In this document: positions 14,787 to 22,383 of the stretch, piece by piece | Position numbering within the stretch: position 1 is the first letter of the stretch | Layout of the letters: each line of letters starts with the position of its first letter | Program-made: the position numbers and the translations under genes | NCBI GenBank assembly: GCA_044866695.1 | Contig: JBIOUF010000275.1 | Coordinates: 1-24,789, forward strand | Origin: JBIOUF01 sp044866695 | GTDB taxonomy: Bacteria > Actinomycetota > Actinomycetes > Propionibacteriales > Nocardioidaceae | Direction: 5' to 3' | DNA: 24,789 nt | Notes under the pieces: model-generated | Told to the model about the DNA's origin: nothing | Seen by the model: only the letters and a program-made list of their open reading frames with translations | The model's database searches: none

Positions 14787-15359
14787 ATGTCCGTCACCAC
14801 CGAGAACCCGCGCACCAACGGGGTCGACACCGCCACCTTGTTCGCGACCCTGGACGCCGTGAAGACCCAGCCGGAGATCGCCAAGTTCCAGTTCCGCGCC
14901 ACCAACACCTGGGTCGACGGCACCCACAGCCGCTCGACGTTCACCGGCTTCCGCGGCGCGATGCAGGAGCTCGAGCACAGCGCGGTCACGGTCGTGGACG
15001 CCGACCACCCGGCCGTCCTGGTCGGGCAGGACGAGGCCCCGACCCCCGTCGAGTACCTCCTGCACGCCATCGCGGCCTGCCTGACGGCGGGCATCGCCAA
15101 CATCGCCGCGGCCCGCGGCGTCCGGCTGCGCAACGTCAGCTCGACCGTCCACGGTGACATCGACCTGCTGGGCATCCTGGGCCTGTCCGACGGCAGCGTC
15201 CGCAACGGCTACGAGCGGATCAAGGTCGCCTTCCACATCGAGGGCGATGCCGACGACGCGACCCTGCGCGCCATCGTCGAGCAGTCCCGCCGCCGGTCCG
15301 CCGTGTACGACGTGCTGACCAACCCGACCCCCGTCGAGATCGACGTGGTCACCGGCTGA
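14787..15359 (+). CDS. OsmC-family protein with a single conserved cysteine
   Basis: 190 aa. The OsmC fold is visible in TPVEYLLHAIAACLTAGI (the long central helix, with C98) and the late β-segment ending NPTPVEIDV. Classical OsmC/Ohr peroxidases use two cysteines, one in the central helix and one in a later C-P segment. Here the second is replaced (S171 in RRRSAVYDVLTNP), so peroxidase chemistry by the usual disulfide route is unlikely. Many single-Cys OsmC-like proteins have unknown function. The start has GGGAG about 6 nt upstream. It follows the MaoC-like gene by 12 nt and is probably cotranscribed. Confidence 0.88.
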   Translation: MSVTTENPRTNGVDTATLFATLDAVKTQPEIAKFQFRATNTWVDGTHSRSTFTGFRGAMQELEHSAVTVVDADHPAVLVGQDEAPTPVEYLLHAIAACLTAGIANIAAARGVRLRNVSSTVHGDIDLLGILGLSDGSVRNGYERIKVAFHIEGDADDATLRAIVEQSRRRSAVYDVLTNPTPVEIDVVTG

Positions 15360-15425
15360 CCGCCTTCCCGTCCCGACAGCTCGGGCCGGCCCGCCTCATC
15401 GCGGGCCGGTCCGGCAAGGAGAGTC

Positions 15426-16706
15426 ATGACCGTCCTGCACGCAGTCGACACCGTCGTCGTCGGCGCCGGCCACGCCGGGCTGGCCGTCAGCCACGAGCTC
15501 ACCCGGGCCGGGCGCGAGCACGTCGTCCTCGAGCGCGGCGGGGTCGCCGAGCGCTGGCGCCACGAACGCTGGGACTCGCTGCGGCTGCTGACGCCGAGCT
15601 GGATGACCCGGCTCCCTGGCTGGCGCTACTCCGGTCCGTCACCCGACGGCTTCATGCCTGCCGAGTCGTTCGCACGGACCCTCGACCGGTACGCCGCGTC
15701 CTTCCGGGCCCCCGTCGTGGGCGGGACGACGGTCGCCGGCCTCACCGCGGGGAAGGCCGGCAGGTACCGGCTGCACACCGACGACGCCACCTGGCTGACC
15801 CGGTCCGTGGTGCTCGCGACCGGACCGCACGCCGTCCCGCGCATCCCGGAGGGTCTCGCGCGGACCGGCCTCCCGGTCGTCACCAGCAACCGGTACCGCA
15901 GCCCTCGCGAGCTCCCGGCCGGTGGCGTGCTCGTCGTCGGCGCCTCGTCCTCCGGGGTCCAGATCGCCGACGAGCTGGCCCGGTCCGGTCGCGACGTGGT
16001 CCTCGCCGTCGGGCGGCACACGCGGCTGCCCCGCCGCTACCGCGACCGGGACGTCTTCTGGTGGCTGCAGGCGACGGGCCGGCTCGCTCGGACCATCGAC
16101 GAGATGCCCGACCCCGGCGCCGCGCGTCGCGAGCCGTCGATGCAGCTGGTGGGTCACAGCGCAGGGCGGCGCGACGTCGACCTGGGCGCCCTCCAGCGTC
16201 GCGGGGTGCGGCTCGCCGGCCGGCTGGAGGGCATCGAGGGCACGGACGCGACGTTCCGCGACGACCTCACCGCCAGCGTGGCCGACGCGGACCGTCGCCT
16301 GCGCCGGGTCCTCGACGCGTTCGACCAGTACGCCGCGCGCGCGGCGCTGCCGGCTGTGCCGCCGGCGGAGCGACCGGCCCCGGTGCGGACGCAGGCCGCC
16401 CCGCGCCGCCTCGACCTCGCCCGTGAGGGCGTCGGCACCGTCGTACTCGCCGCGGGGCTGCGGCCCGACCATGCCTTCGTGCGGCTGCCGATCCTGGACG
16501 GCGACGGCAGCATCGCGCAGTACCGAGGGGTGACCGCCGCGCCGGGCGTGTACGTCGTCGGCCAACGGTTCCAGCACCGCCGCGACTCCGGCCTCATCGA
16601 CGGCGCCCGGCACGACGCCACCGCCGTGGTGGCCCACTTGACCACAGGCGCGCTGCCGGTCGCGACCGGCGCGCGCGTCGAAACTGCCTCCGAGGAGTCC
16701 GCATGA
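15426..16706 (+). CDS. Flavin-dependent oxidoreductase/monooxygenase (two-dinucleotide-binding type)
   Basis: 426 aa. The FAD-binding Rossmann motif GAGHAG lies at residues 13-18, with E36 ending the second strand (HVVLERG). The ATGP motif at 131-134 and a second Rossmann motif, VVGASSSGVQ (about 170-179), for NADPH mark a flavin-containing-monooxygenase or CzcO/TrkA-like enzyme. The FMO fingerprint FxGxxxHxxxW is not obvious, so it may be a related oxidoreductase. The C-terminal V-Y-V-V-G-Q-R-F-Q stretch closes the FAD domain. AAGGAG precedes ATG 15426. The stop overlaps the next gene by ATGA, making the two flavoenzymes translationally coupled. Substrate unknown. Confidence 0.85.
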   Translation: MTVLHAVDTVVVGAGHAGLAVSHELTRAGREHVVLERGGVAERWRHERWDSLRLLTPSWMTRLPGWRYSGPSPDGFMPAESFARTLDRYAASFRAPVVGGTTVAGLTAGKAGRYRLHTDDATWLTRSVVLATGPHAVPRIPEGLARTGLPVVTSNRYRSPRELPAGGVLVVGASSSGVQIADELARSGRDVVLAVGRHTRLPRRYRDRDVFWWLQATGRLARTIDEMPDPGAARREPSMQLVGHSAGRRDVDLGALQRRGVRLAGRLEGIEGTDATFRDDLTASVADADRRLRRVLDAFDQYAARAALPAVPPAERPAPVRTQAAPRRLDLAREGVGTVVLAAGLRPDHAFVRLPILDGDGSIAQYRGVTAAPGVYVVGQRFQHRRDSGLIDGARHDATAVVAHLTTGALPVATGARVETASEESA

Positions 16707-17929
16707 CCGGGCACGAGTCGCCGGGCCGGCCACGACCGGACCGGGCCAGGAGCGACGCTGCCGTGGACGACTACGACGTCGTGGTGGTCGGGGGCCGGGT
16801 CGCCGGCGCCGCGACGGCCATGCTGCTGGCCCGGGCAGGTCTCCGGGTCGTCGTCCTGGACCGCGACCGCGCCGGATCCGACACCTTGTCCACCCACGCG
16901 CTGATGCGCGCCGGCGTGCTCCAGCTGTCCCGCTGGGGACTGCTCGACCAGGTGCGAGCCGAGGGCACGCCGGCGATCCGCAGCTCCACCTTCCACTACG
17001 CCGACGGCGGCTCCACCCGGGTGTCGGTGCGCGCGACGCCCGGCGTGGACGCGCTCTACGCGCCTCGCCGTCACGTGCTCGACCGGCTGGTCGCGGACGC
17101 CGCCGCCGATGCCGGCGCCGAGGTCGAGCGCCGGACGGCGGTCACCGGGCTGGTCCGCGACGACACCGGGCGGGTCCGCGGCGTCAGGGCGGTGCGACCG
17201 GCGGGACGCGAACGGGTCCTGCGCGCGGCGCTCACGGTCGGCGCGGACGGCATCCGGTCGACGGTGGCCCGGGAGGTCGAGGCGCCCGTCGTACGCCGGG
17301 GCAAGGCGGCCAGCGCGCTGCTGTACCGCTACGTCTCGGGCGCTCCGGACGACGGGTACGTGTGGGCGTACGGCGACTCCGCGGCCGCGGGGCTGATCCC
17401 CACCAACTTCGGTGAGGCGTGCGTGTTCGCCTCCACCGACCCCGCCCGGCTGGCCCGCCTCCGCCGGTCCGGGGCAGAGGCGGCCTTCGACGCCCTGATC
17501 GGCTCGGCGGGCGGCGGGTTCGCCGAGATGCTCCACCAGTGCGTGCCGGCCGGTCGCCTCCACGGATGGGGGGGCCTCCCCGGCTACGTCCGGCAGCCGT
17601 TCGGTCCGGGCTGGGCGCTGGTCGGTGACGCGGGCTACTACAAGGACCCGATCACCACGCACGGGATCTCCGACGCGCTCCGCGACGCCGAGCTGCTCGC
17701 CGACCGCGTGCTCCTCGGTGCGGGCAGCGCTGCCATGGCGACGTACCAGACCGTTCGCGACCGTCTGTCGACGGCGCTGTTCTCCGTGACCGAGGCGGTC
17801 GCGGGCTACGACTGGTCCCCGGAGGAGGTCAGACGGCTGCTGCGGCGGGTGAGCTCGGCGATGTCGGACGAGATGGACCATCTCACCGAACGGACCCGCC
17901 TCGACCCGGTGGCCGCGGCCGCTCCCTGA
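16703..17929 (+). CDS. FAD-dependent monooxygenase/geranylgeranyl-reductase-like protein
   Basis: 408 aa. An N-terminal leader of about 22 polar residues precedes the FAD motif VVVVGGRVAGAATA (G30, G31, G35) with the acidic residue D49 at the end of β2. GADGIRS (about 190) is the DG motif of class A flavin monooxygenases, and GDAGYYKDPITTHGISDALRDAELLA (from about residue 308; motif G-D-x-x) is the second FAD/ribityl signature. The p-hydroxybenzoate-hydroxylase fold includes aromatic hydroxylases and isoprenoid reductases. The start overlaps the preceding flavoenzyme stop (16703-16706). The MaoC-OsmC-two-flavoenzyme set suggests oxidation of a hydrophobic or CoA-linked compound, but the pathway is not identified. 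Confidence 0.88.
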   Translation: MTGHESPGRPRPDRARSDAAVDDYDVVVVGGRVAGAATAMLLARAGLRVVVLDRDRAGSDTLSTHALMRAGVLQLSRWGLLDQVRAEGTPAIRSSTFHYADGGSTRVSVRATPGVDALYAPRRHVLDRLVADAAADAGAEVERRTAVTGLVRDDTGRVRGVRAVRPAGRERVLRAALTVGADGIRSTVAREVEAPVVRRGKAASALLYRYVSGAPDDGYVWAYGDSAAAGLIPTNFGEACVFASTDPARLARLRRSGAEAAFDALIGSAGGGFAEMLHQCVPAGRLHGWGGLPGYVRQPFGPGWALVGDAGYYKDPITTHGISDALRDAELLADRVLLGAGSAAMATYQTVRDRLSTALFSVTEAVAGYDWSPEEVRRLLRRVSSAMSDEMDHLTERTRLDPVAAAAP

Positions 17930-17963
17930 GCCGGTCTCGAACCTGCCTCGGCCAGGCTCGGCA

Positions 17964-18285
17964 TGGATCCAGGCTCTGCCGGCCGCCACCGCCCAGGACG
18001 ACCACCTCCTGGCCCGGATCGCCTACCTCAGCGCCGACCGCACCGACGAGCCCGGGCTCGACCACGGCAGGGCGCTGATCGACGACGCCAACCGGATCCG
18101 CAACATCACCACGCTGGTCAACCCGTCCCGGTCGCCCACGACGACCAGAAGCGGGTCGGCGTGCACATGCGGCTCAGCTTCCCGTGCGGGCTCGTGCCCC
18201 CGGGGTCGACCCGGAGCCGCCGGAGGAGCCCGTCGGGCCGGGCGACCCGGTGTGCGACCGGAAGCCCTGGCTGCTGGGCTGCTGA
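17964..18285 (+). pseudogene. Decayed coding fragment ending in a Cys-rich tail
   Basis: No frame is continuously convincing, but three consecutive pieces look coding. Frame 3 from 17964 reads WIQALPAATAQDDHLLARIA and onward to about 18115. Frame 2 near 18130 reads HDDQKRVGVHMRLSFPCG. Frame 1 ends in a Pro/Glu linker and VCDRKPWLLGC followed by TGA (18283-18285). This is what a gene remnant with two frameshifts would give. The tail resembles the C-terminus of the converging metallopeptidase (KVCAHNPDLPGC). I do not recognise the parent family. Chance coding-like sequence in GC-rich DNA is the alternative. Confidence 0.35.
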
Positions 18286-18340
18286 CCAAGGCGCGGCCGG
18301 CCTGACCCGCGCAGCGCGGTGACCCGCCGCCTCAGCAGCC
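18277..18340. terminator. Inverted repeat across two converging stop codons
   Basis: GGCTGCTGA (18277-18285) and TCAGCAGCC (18332-18340) are perfect inverses. Each contains a Gly-Cys-stop, one for the decayed fragment and one for the metallopeptidase. The 46-nt interval is GC-rich and can fold further. It may terminate transcription in both directions, or simply reflect the similar protein tails. Confidence 0.4.
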
Positions 18341-19615
18341 GGGCAGGTCCGGGTTGTGCGCGCACACCTTGGGGTCGGGAGTGGGAAGCGGGACGGGTTC
18401 GGGAGCCGGCGCCGAGCCTTCGTAGGTGTGGATGTGGTTGAGGCCGAGGATCGGGTCGAACCAGCCCAGCCCGCGGGAGTACCACGCGGTCCGGAACGTC
18501 GAGACCATCGGGGCCCGCTGCTGGGGGAACGCCACGTCGAGCTCGTGGTCGAAGATCCCGAAGACGAGGCCCTCCACCGCGGAGAACGACTCGTCGTCGG
18601 GCGTCCCCGGTAGCACCGCGCCCGGCCGGTCGGACAGGTCCCACAGCAGTCCGGCCACGTGCGGCTCGAAGGAGTCCGTGGTGTGCCCGGTCCCGAGCGG
18701 GCCACAGTTGACGGGGGTCTCCAGGGCGACCCGGCTGGGCGTGCTCACGCCCGGCGTGCCCACCGGCTCCTGGTCCACGACCTGCGCGAACCAGTCGGCG
18801 AAGCCTTCCAGCCAGGCCAGTCCCGGGCTGGTGACGTCCACCGGCCCGAGGGTGGCCAGGCAGCCGCCGTGCGTCGACGGGAGCGGGATGAAGGTGCCGA
18901 CCCGGTTCTGCAGGTGGTGGGCGTACTCATGCAGGATCGCCAGGTCCTCCAAGCCGAGGGCCGGGCGGAGCCGGATGGTGCCGCCGCCGACCGTGGGGTC
19001 GTACCAGCTCACCGGGGACGGCCAGGTGCCGAAGACCGCCGACACGACGCCGATCTGGTCGGTCTCCCGGGGGTCGCGGTGCGCGTCGGCCCACGCCCGC
19101 CCACGCAGCAGCACCTCGGCGACGTTGAGGTGCCGGGCCGGCTCGGCGTCGGTGAAGTCGGTGCTGAAGTCCAACGTAGACCCGGGCGAGCCCGCGGTCC
19201 GCGAGAGGACCGCGCCCGACCCGTCCAGGGCCGCGGCGCGGAAGACCGACGGTCCGTCGTAGACCCGCGCCGCCCGGTTCACCGCGAGCACCTCCACGCG
19301 GTACGGGGTCCCCGGCTCGAAGGGCACCGTGACCTGGAACCGGCCCTGCTCGCTCGTGGTCGTCGCCGTCGTGCCGCTGTCCGCGATCACCTCCACCTCG
19401 GCCCCGCGCACCGGGCGGATCCGGTTGCCGTCTCCCGCGTGGGCGTAGCGGAACGTGCCGGTCACGGTGGTCGGCGCGAGCGGCGCCGCCGGGCCGCCGC
19501 CCGGTCCTTCGGGGCCGTCCTGCGGGCAGTCCTCGCAGGGGGCCGCCGACGCCGCGGGCACCCCCAGCGCGCACGACGCCACCAGGACCGTCACCAGTGT
19601 CCCCAGCTTGCCCAT
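18332..19615 (-). CDS. Secreted zinc metallopeptidase-like protein (HExxH) with N-terminal β-domain
   Basis: 427 aa. Residues 1-24 are a Sec signal peptide ending in A-S-A. A short Cys-containing acidic/Gly stretch follows, then residues about 48-115 resemble a carboxypeptidase-regulatory-like (transthyretin-type) β-sandwich. The catalytic region contains H229-E230-x-x-H233 in ILHEYAHHLQ and a likely third zinc ligand, E270, in AWLEGFADWFAQ, a gluzincin-like pattern. Residues 400-415 are a Pro/Glu linker, and the protein ends in two Cys (C418, C427) in KVCAHNPDLPGC. Start support: GGTGGAG 5 nt upstream of ATG. It probably acts outside the cell or on its surface; substrate unknown. It is divergent from the acetyltransferase. 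Confidence 0.85.
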   Translation of the reverse strand: MGKLGTLVTVLVASCALGVPAASAAPCEDCPQDGPEGPGGGPAAPLAPTTVTGTFRYAHAGDGNRIRPVRGAEVEVIADSGTTATTTSEQGRFQVTVPFEPGTPYRVEVLAVNRAARVYDGPSVFRAAALDGSGAVLSRTAGSPGSTLDFSTDFTDAEPARHLNVAEVLLRGRAWADAHRDPRETDQIGVVSAVFGTWPSPVSWYDPTVGGGTIRLRPALGLEDLAILHEYAHHLQNRVGTFIPLPSTHGGCLATLGPVDVTSPGLAWLEGFADWFAQVVDQEPVGTPGVSTPSRVALETPVNCGPLGTGHTTDSFEPHVAGLLWDLSDRPGAVLPGTPDDESFSAVEGLVFGIFDHELDVAFPQQRAPMVSTFRTAWYSRGLGWFDPILGLNHIHTYEGSAPAPEPVPLPTPDPKVCAHNPDLPGC

Positions 19616-19632
19616 CGGGCTCCACCTCTCTC

Positions 19633-19658
19633 GTCGCCGTCGAACGTCGCCGTCGAAC
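19633..19658. repeat. Tandem 13-bp repeat in a divergent promoter region
   Basis: GTCGCCGTCGAAC occurs twice back to back (19633-19645, 19646-19658), flanked by CTCTC on the left and GAGAG on the right. It lies 18 bp upstream of the metallopeptidase start, inside the 156-bp region divergent to the acetyltransferase gene, and may be a regulator site. Confidence 0.55.
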
Positions 19659-19771
19659 GGGAGAGCGGCTGCCGCGGCCGGGTGATACGCGGGTGACCCC
19701 TCGCGTCACGGCGACGGCCCTGGGTCCTGGGCGGAGGGCCCGGACGGCGCGCGGGGTGGCAGGATCCGGGC

Positions 19772-20356
19772 ATGGAGCTGCCGGGATTCCTCGACCACGT
19801 GAGCAGGGGCGCCCGCATCGAGGCCGGCTCGGAGCCGCACAGGTTCATGCACCGGACGGCTCAGGAGGCGCTGCGGCTCGTCGCCGAGCTCAACAGCGGG
19901 TACCGCACGCCCGACGAGGTGCGCGCCCTCCTGTCCCGGCTGACCGGGAAGGCCGTGGCGGAGTCGGTGACCCTGTTCCCGCCGTTCTACTGCGAGTTCG
20001 GCAAGAACCTGACCTTCGGCAAGGACGTGTTCGTCAACATGGGCTGCCTCTTCCAGGACGCCGGAGGCATCACCATCGGGGACGGCACGCTCATCGGGCA
20101 CGGCAGCAGGCTGACCACGCTCAACCACCACCTCGACCCGGACCGGCGGGCGGACATGATCCCGGCGCCGGTCGCGATCGGCCGCAAGGTGTGGCTGGGT
20201 GCCGCAGTGACGGTCGTGCCCGGCGTGGCGATCGGCGACGGGGCCGTGGTGGGCGCCGGGGCTGTGGTGACCAGGGACGTGCCCGCCAACGCGATCGTCG
20301 CCGGCGTCCCGGCCAGGGTCATCCGCACGTCCGGGTTCGGCGCCTCGCGCGGCTGA
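19772..20356 (+). CDS. Maltose/galactoside-type O-acetyltransferase (left-handed β-helix)
   Basis: 194 aa. The N-terminal 60 residues are the helical cap of the Maa/LacA group. Residues about 65-185 are hexapeptide repeats forming the left-handed β-helix (ITIGDGTLIGHGSRL, VAIGRKVWLGAAVTVVPGV). The catalytic His of the family is expected in TTLNHHLDP (H116 or H117). The ending VVTRDVPANAIVAGVPARVI is diagnostic for acetyl-CoA-dependent sugar O-acetyltransferases. AGGAT precedes the ATG at about 6 nt. It stands alone between divergent and convergent neighbours, so the acceptor sugar is not indicated. Confidence 0.9.
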   Translation: MELPGFLDHVSRGARIEAGSEPHRFMHRTAQEALRLVAELNSGYRTPDEVRALLSRLTGKAVAESVTLFPPFYCEFGKNLTFGKDVFVNMGCLFQDAGGITIGDGTLIGHGSRLTTLNHHLDPDRRADMIPAPVAIGRKVWLGAAVTVVPGVAIGDGAVVGAGAVVTRDVPANAIVAGVPARVIRTSGFGASRG

Positions 20357-20452
20357 GGCGCCCTTCGGCCGCTCGACGGCGGCTGGCCGGGTGACGCGCC
20401 TCTCGCGGGGGCGACGCTGCCCGACCCGGAGGCCGTCGGGAGCGTGACCGCG

Positions 20453-20929
20453 TCACCGGGGGCCGGCGCCGGGATCCTCACCGAGCAGCCGCCGGACGCC
20501 GGCCCGGGACACCAGGAGCGCGACGACGAGGACGGTCACCGGGACGAAGCCGCCGAGGCTCACCGCGTCGCCGAACACGATGTCGACCAGCCAGAGCACG
20601 ACCAGCTTGCTGCCGGCGGCGACCACCCAGAGCAGCAGTGCCGCCGCGAGCTTGGCTCGTCGCGTGGTCGCGCCGCGGAGCAGGGCGAGGACCCGGCTCT
20701 TGAGCTGGATCACCAGCTCCAGGGCGACCTTCAGCAGCGCCGCCGTCAGCAGCGACAGGGTGAATCCCTCGCTGATCACCGACGGGAGGTACTCGACGGC
20801 GAGGTTGAGGACGACGACGTACACGAACAGGTCGATGACGTCGGCCGGGTTGGCGCGCATCCACCGGCTGACCGGGCCTCGTCGCGGCCGAGGTACGCTG
20901 GGGGCCGCCCGCTCGCTCTCCGCCGCCAC
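20453..20929 (-). CDS. Small four-helix membrane protein of unknown function
   Basis: 158 aa. After a charged N-terminus ending RWMRANPADV come four hydrophobic segments: DLFVYVVVLNLAVEYL, then FTLSLLTAALLKVALELVI, LAAALLLWVVAAGSKLVVLWLVDIVF and FVPVTVLVVALLVS. It ends in a short basic tail. I cannot name the family. It looks like a conserved actinobacterial inner-membrane protein rather than a transporter. The start is uncertain: GTG 20929 gives the longer cytosolic N-terminus; ATG 20860 would still keep all helices. It converges with the acetyltransferase gene and lies downstream of the DUF1801 gene on the same strand, 90 bp apart. Confidence 0.65.
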   Translation of the reverse strand: MAAESERAAPSVPRPRRGPVSRWMRANPADVIDLFVYVVVLNLAVEYLPSVISEGFTLSLLTAALLKVALELVIQLKSRVLALLRGATTRRAKLAAALLLWVVAAGSKLVVLWLVDIVFGDAVSLGGFVPVTVLVVALLVSRAGVRRLLGEDPGAGPR

Positions 20930-21018
20930 AGCCCGATTGTGGACCACCGCGCCTCCGCGCCTCCCGGACCGAGCCGCGCCGGCGCACACGCGCCCGCCCG
21001 CGGAGGTGGCGGCGCCCG

Positions 21019-21468
21019 TCAGGAGACCGCGGCCCGCACCAGCTCGACGACTCGCTTCTCCACCCGCGGGCTCCACTGCCGCAGCGCGTAGGACACCGGC
21101 CACATGTCGCCGTCGTCGAGGTTCGCGACGTCCTGGAAGCCCAGTGTCGAGTACCGGTACTTGAACTTGCCCGCGTTCTGGAAGAACACCACCACCTTGC
21201 CCTCGGCGTTGGCATACGCCGGCATCCCGTACCAGGTCTTCGGGGTCAGGCCGGGCGCGTTCTCGGTCACCGCCACGTGGATCCGCTCGGCGAGCGCGCG
21301 GTCCTCCGGCGTCATCCCCGCGATCGCGTCCAGGACCGCCTGCAGGCCGTCGGCCTGCTTGGCGCCCTTGCGGCCCTCGGCGCGCAGCTCCGCGGCGCGC
21401 TCCTTCATCGCGGCGCGCTCCTCCGCGGTGAAGCCGTCGGACGTGGGCTTGGTGCTCTTCGCGGGCAT
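21019..21468 (-). CDS. DUF1801/YdhG-like domain protein
   Basis: 149 aa. The first 50 residues are a charged Lys/Glu/Arg helix (TAEERAAMKERAAELRAEGR). The rest has the DUF1801 (YdhG/YjhP-like, iron-chaperone-like) pattern: a helix ending ALAERIHVAVTENAP, then LTPKTWYGMPAYANAEGKVV, then VVFFQNAGKFKYRYSTLGFQ. B. subtilis Fra (YdhG) of this fold has been proposed as a frataxin-like iron chaperone; many relatives have no known role. It is divergent from lutABC across about 168 bp. Any functional tie to the iron-sulfur proteins LutA and LutB would be speculative. Confidence 0.8.
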   Translation of the reverse strand: MPAKSTKPTSDGFTAEERAAMKERAAELRAEGRKGAKQADGLQAVLDAIAGMTPEDRALAERIHVAVTENAPGLTPKTWYGMPAYANAEGKVVVFFQNAGKFKYRYSTLGFQDVANLDDGDMWPVSYALRQWSPRVEKRVVELVRAAVS

Positions 21469-21636
21469 TGTCGTGCAACCTCTCGATCTCGATGTCTCGG
21501 GCTCGGCGGGCGGGCGGGGTACTAGCCTGAGCCTGGCAGGGTGGTGGCCCAGCCGACAGGGGTCCTCGGCGTGTCGCAGCCGCCCGGGGCCCGAGCGGCC
21601 TCGGTGCCGGCCGGCACCGGACAGGAGGCTCGACCG

Positions 21637-22383
21637 ATGGTCCAGACGGTGGCGCTCTTCGCCACCTGCTTCAACGACACGATGTGGCCCGGCACGCCGA
21701 TCGCCACGGTGCAGGTGCTGGAGCGGCTGGGGTGCCGGGTCGTCTTCCCGCGGGAGCAGACCTGCTGCGGGCAGATGCTCACCAACACCGGCTATGCCGG
21801 CAAGGCGGTGCCGCTGGTGCGTCGGTTCGTCGAGGTGTTCGGCGGGTACGACGCCGTCGTGGCGCCGTCCGGGTCCTGCGTGGGGTCGGTGCGCGAGCAG
21901 CACCACGAGCTGGTCGCCGACGCCGGGGACCAGGGGCTGGCACGCGAGGTGGCGGCGCTGGTGCCACGCGTCCACGAGCTCTCGGAGTACCTCGTCGACG
22001 TGCTCGGGGTGACCGACGTCGGCGCGTACTTCCCGCACCGCGTGACCTACCACCCGACCTGTCACTCCCTGCGCATGCTGCGCGTCGGCGACCGGCCGCT
22101 GCGGCTGCTGCGGGCGGTCCGCGGCCTCGACCTGGTGGACCTGCCGTACGCCGAGGAGTGCTGCGGGTTCGGCGGCACCTTCGCGGTGAAGAACTCAGAG
22201 GTGTCCATCGCGATCGGCGGGGACAAGGTGCGCCACGTGCGCTCCACGGACGCCGAGGTCCTGGTGGCCGGAGACAACTCCTGCCTGGCCCACATCGGCG
22301 GGCTGCTGTCCCGCGAACGCGCCGGGGTGCGCACGATGCACCTCGCCGAGGTGCTCGCCTCGACCGAGGAGTCGGTGGCATGA
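21637..22383 (+). CDS. lutA: Lactate utilisation protein A (Fe-S oxidoreductase subunit)
   Basis: 248 aa. It contains the two CCG domains of the heterodisulfide-reductase-like family: first C43-C44-G45 in QTCCGQM with C81 in PSGSCVGSV, second C142 in HPTCHSLR and C175-C176-G177 in ECCGFGG. These cysteines bind iron-sulfur clusters. LutA, LutB and LutC together oxidise L-lactate to pyruvate. The start at ATG 21637 has AGGAGG at 21623-21628, 8 nt upstream; an earlier in-frame GTG at 21541 lacks such support. The 3' end overlaps lutB by ATGA, showing translational coupling. The upstream region, shared with the divergent DUF1801 gene, shows no clear operator. Confidence 0.93.
   Translation: MVQTVALFATCFNDTMWPGTPIATVQVLERLGCRVVFPREQTCCGQMLTNTGYAGKAVPLVRRFVEVFGGYDAVVAPSGSCVGSVREQHHELVADAGDQGLAREVAALVPRVHELSEYLVDVLGVTDVGAYFPHRVTYHPTCHSLRMLRVGDRPLRLLRAVRGLDLVDLPYAEECCGFGGTFAVKNSEVSIAIGGDKVRHVRSTDAEVLVAGDNSCLAHIGGLLSRERAGVRTMHLAEVLASTEESVA

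Noticed and set aside
14175..15236. Upstream extension of azlC to 15236
   Set aside because: The extra 354 codons run antisense to the MaoC-like and OsmC-like genes; the AzlC family starts near ATG 14174.
21469..22065. Extension of the DUF1801 frame to 22065 on the - strand
   Set aside because: It lies opposite lutA; conserved sequence begins only after ATG 21468.
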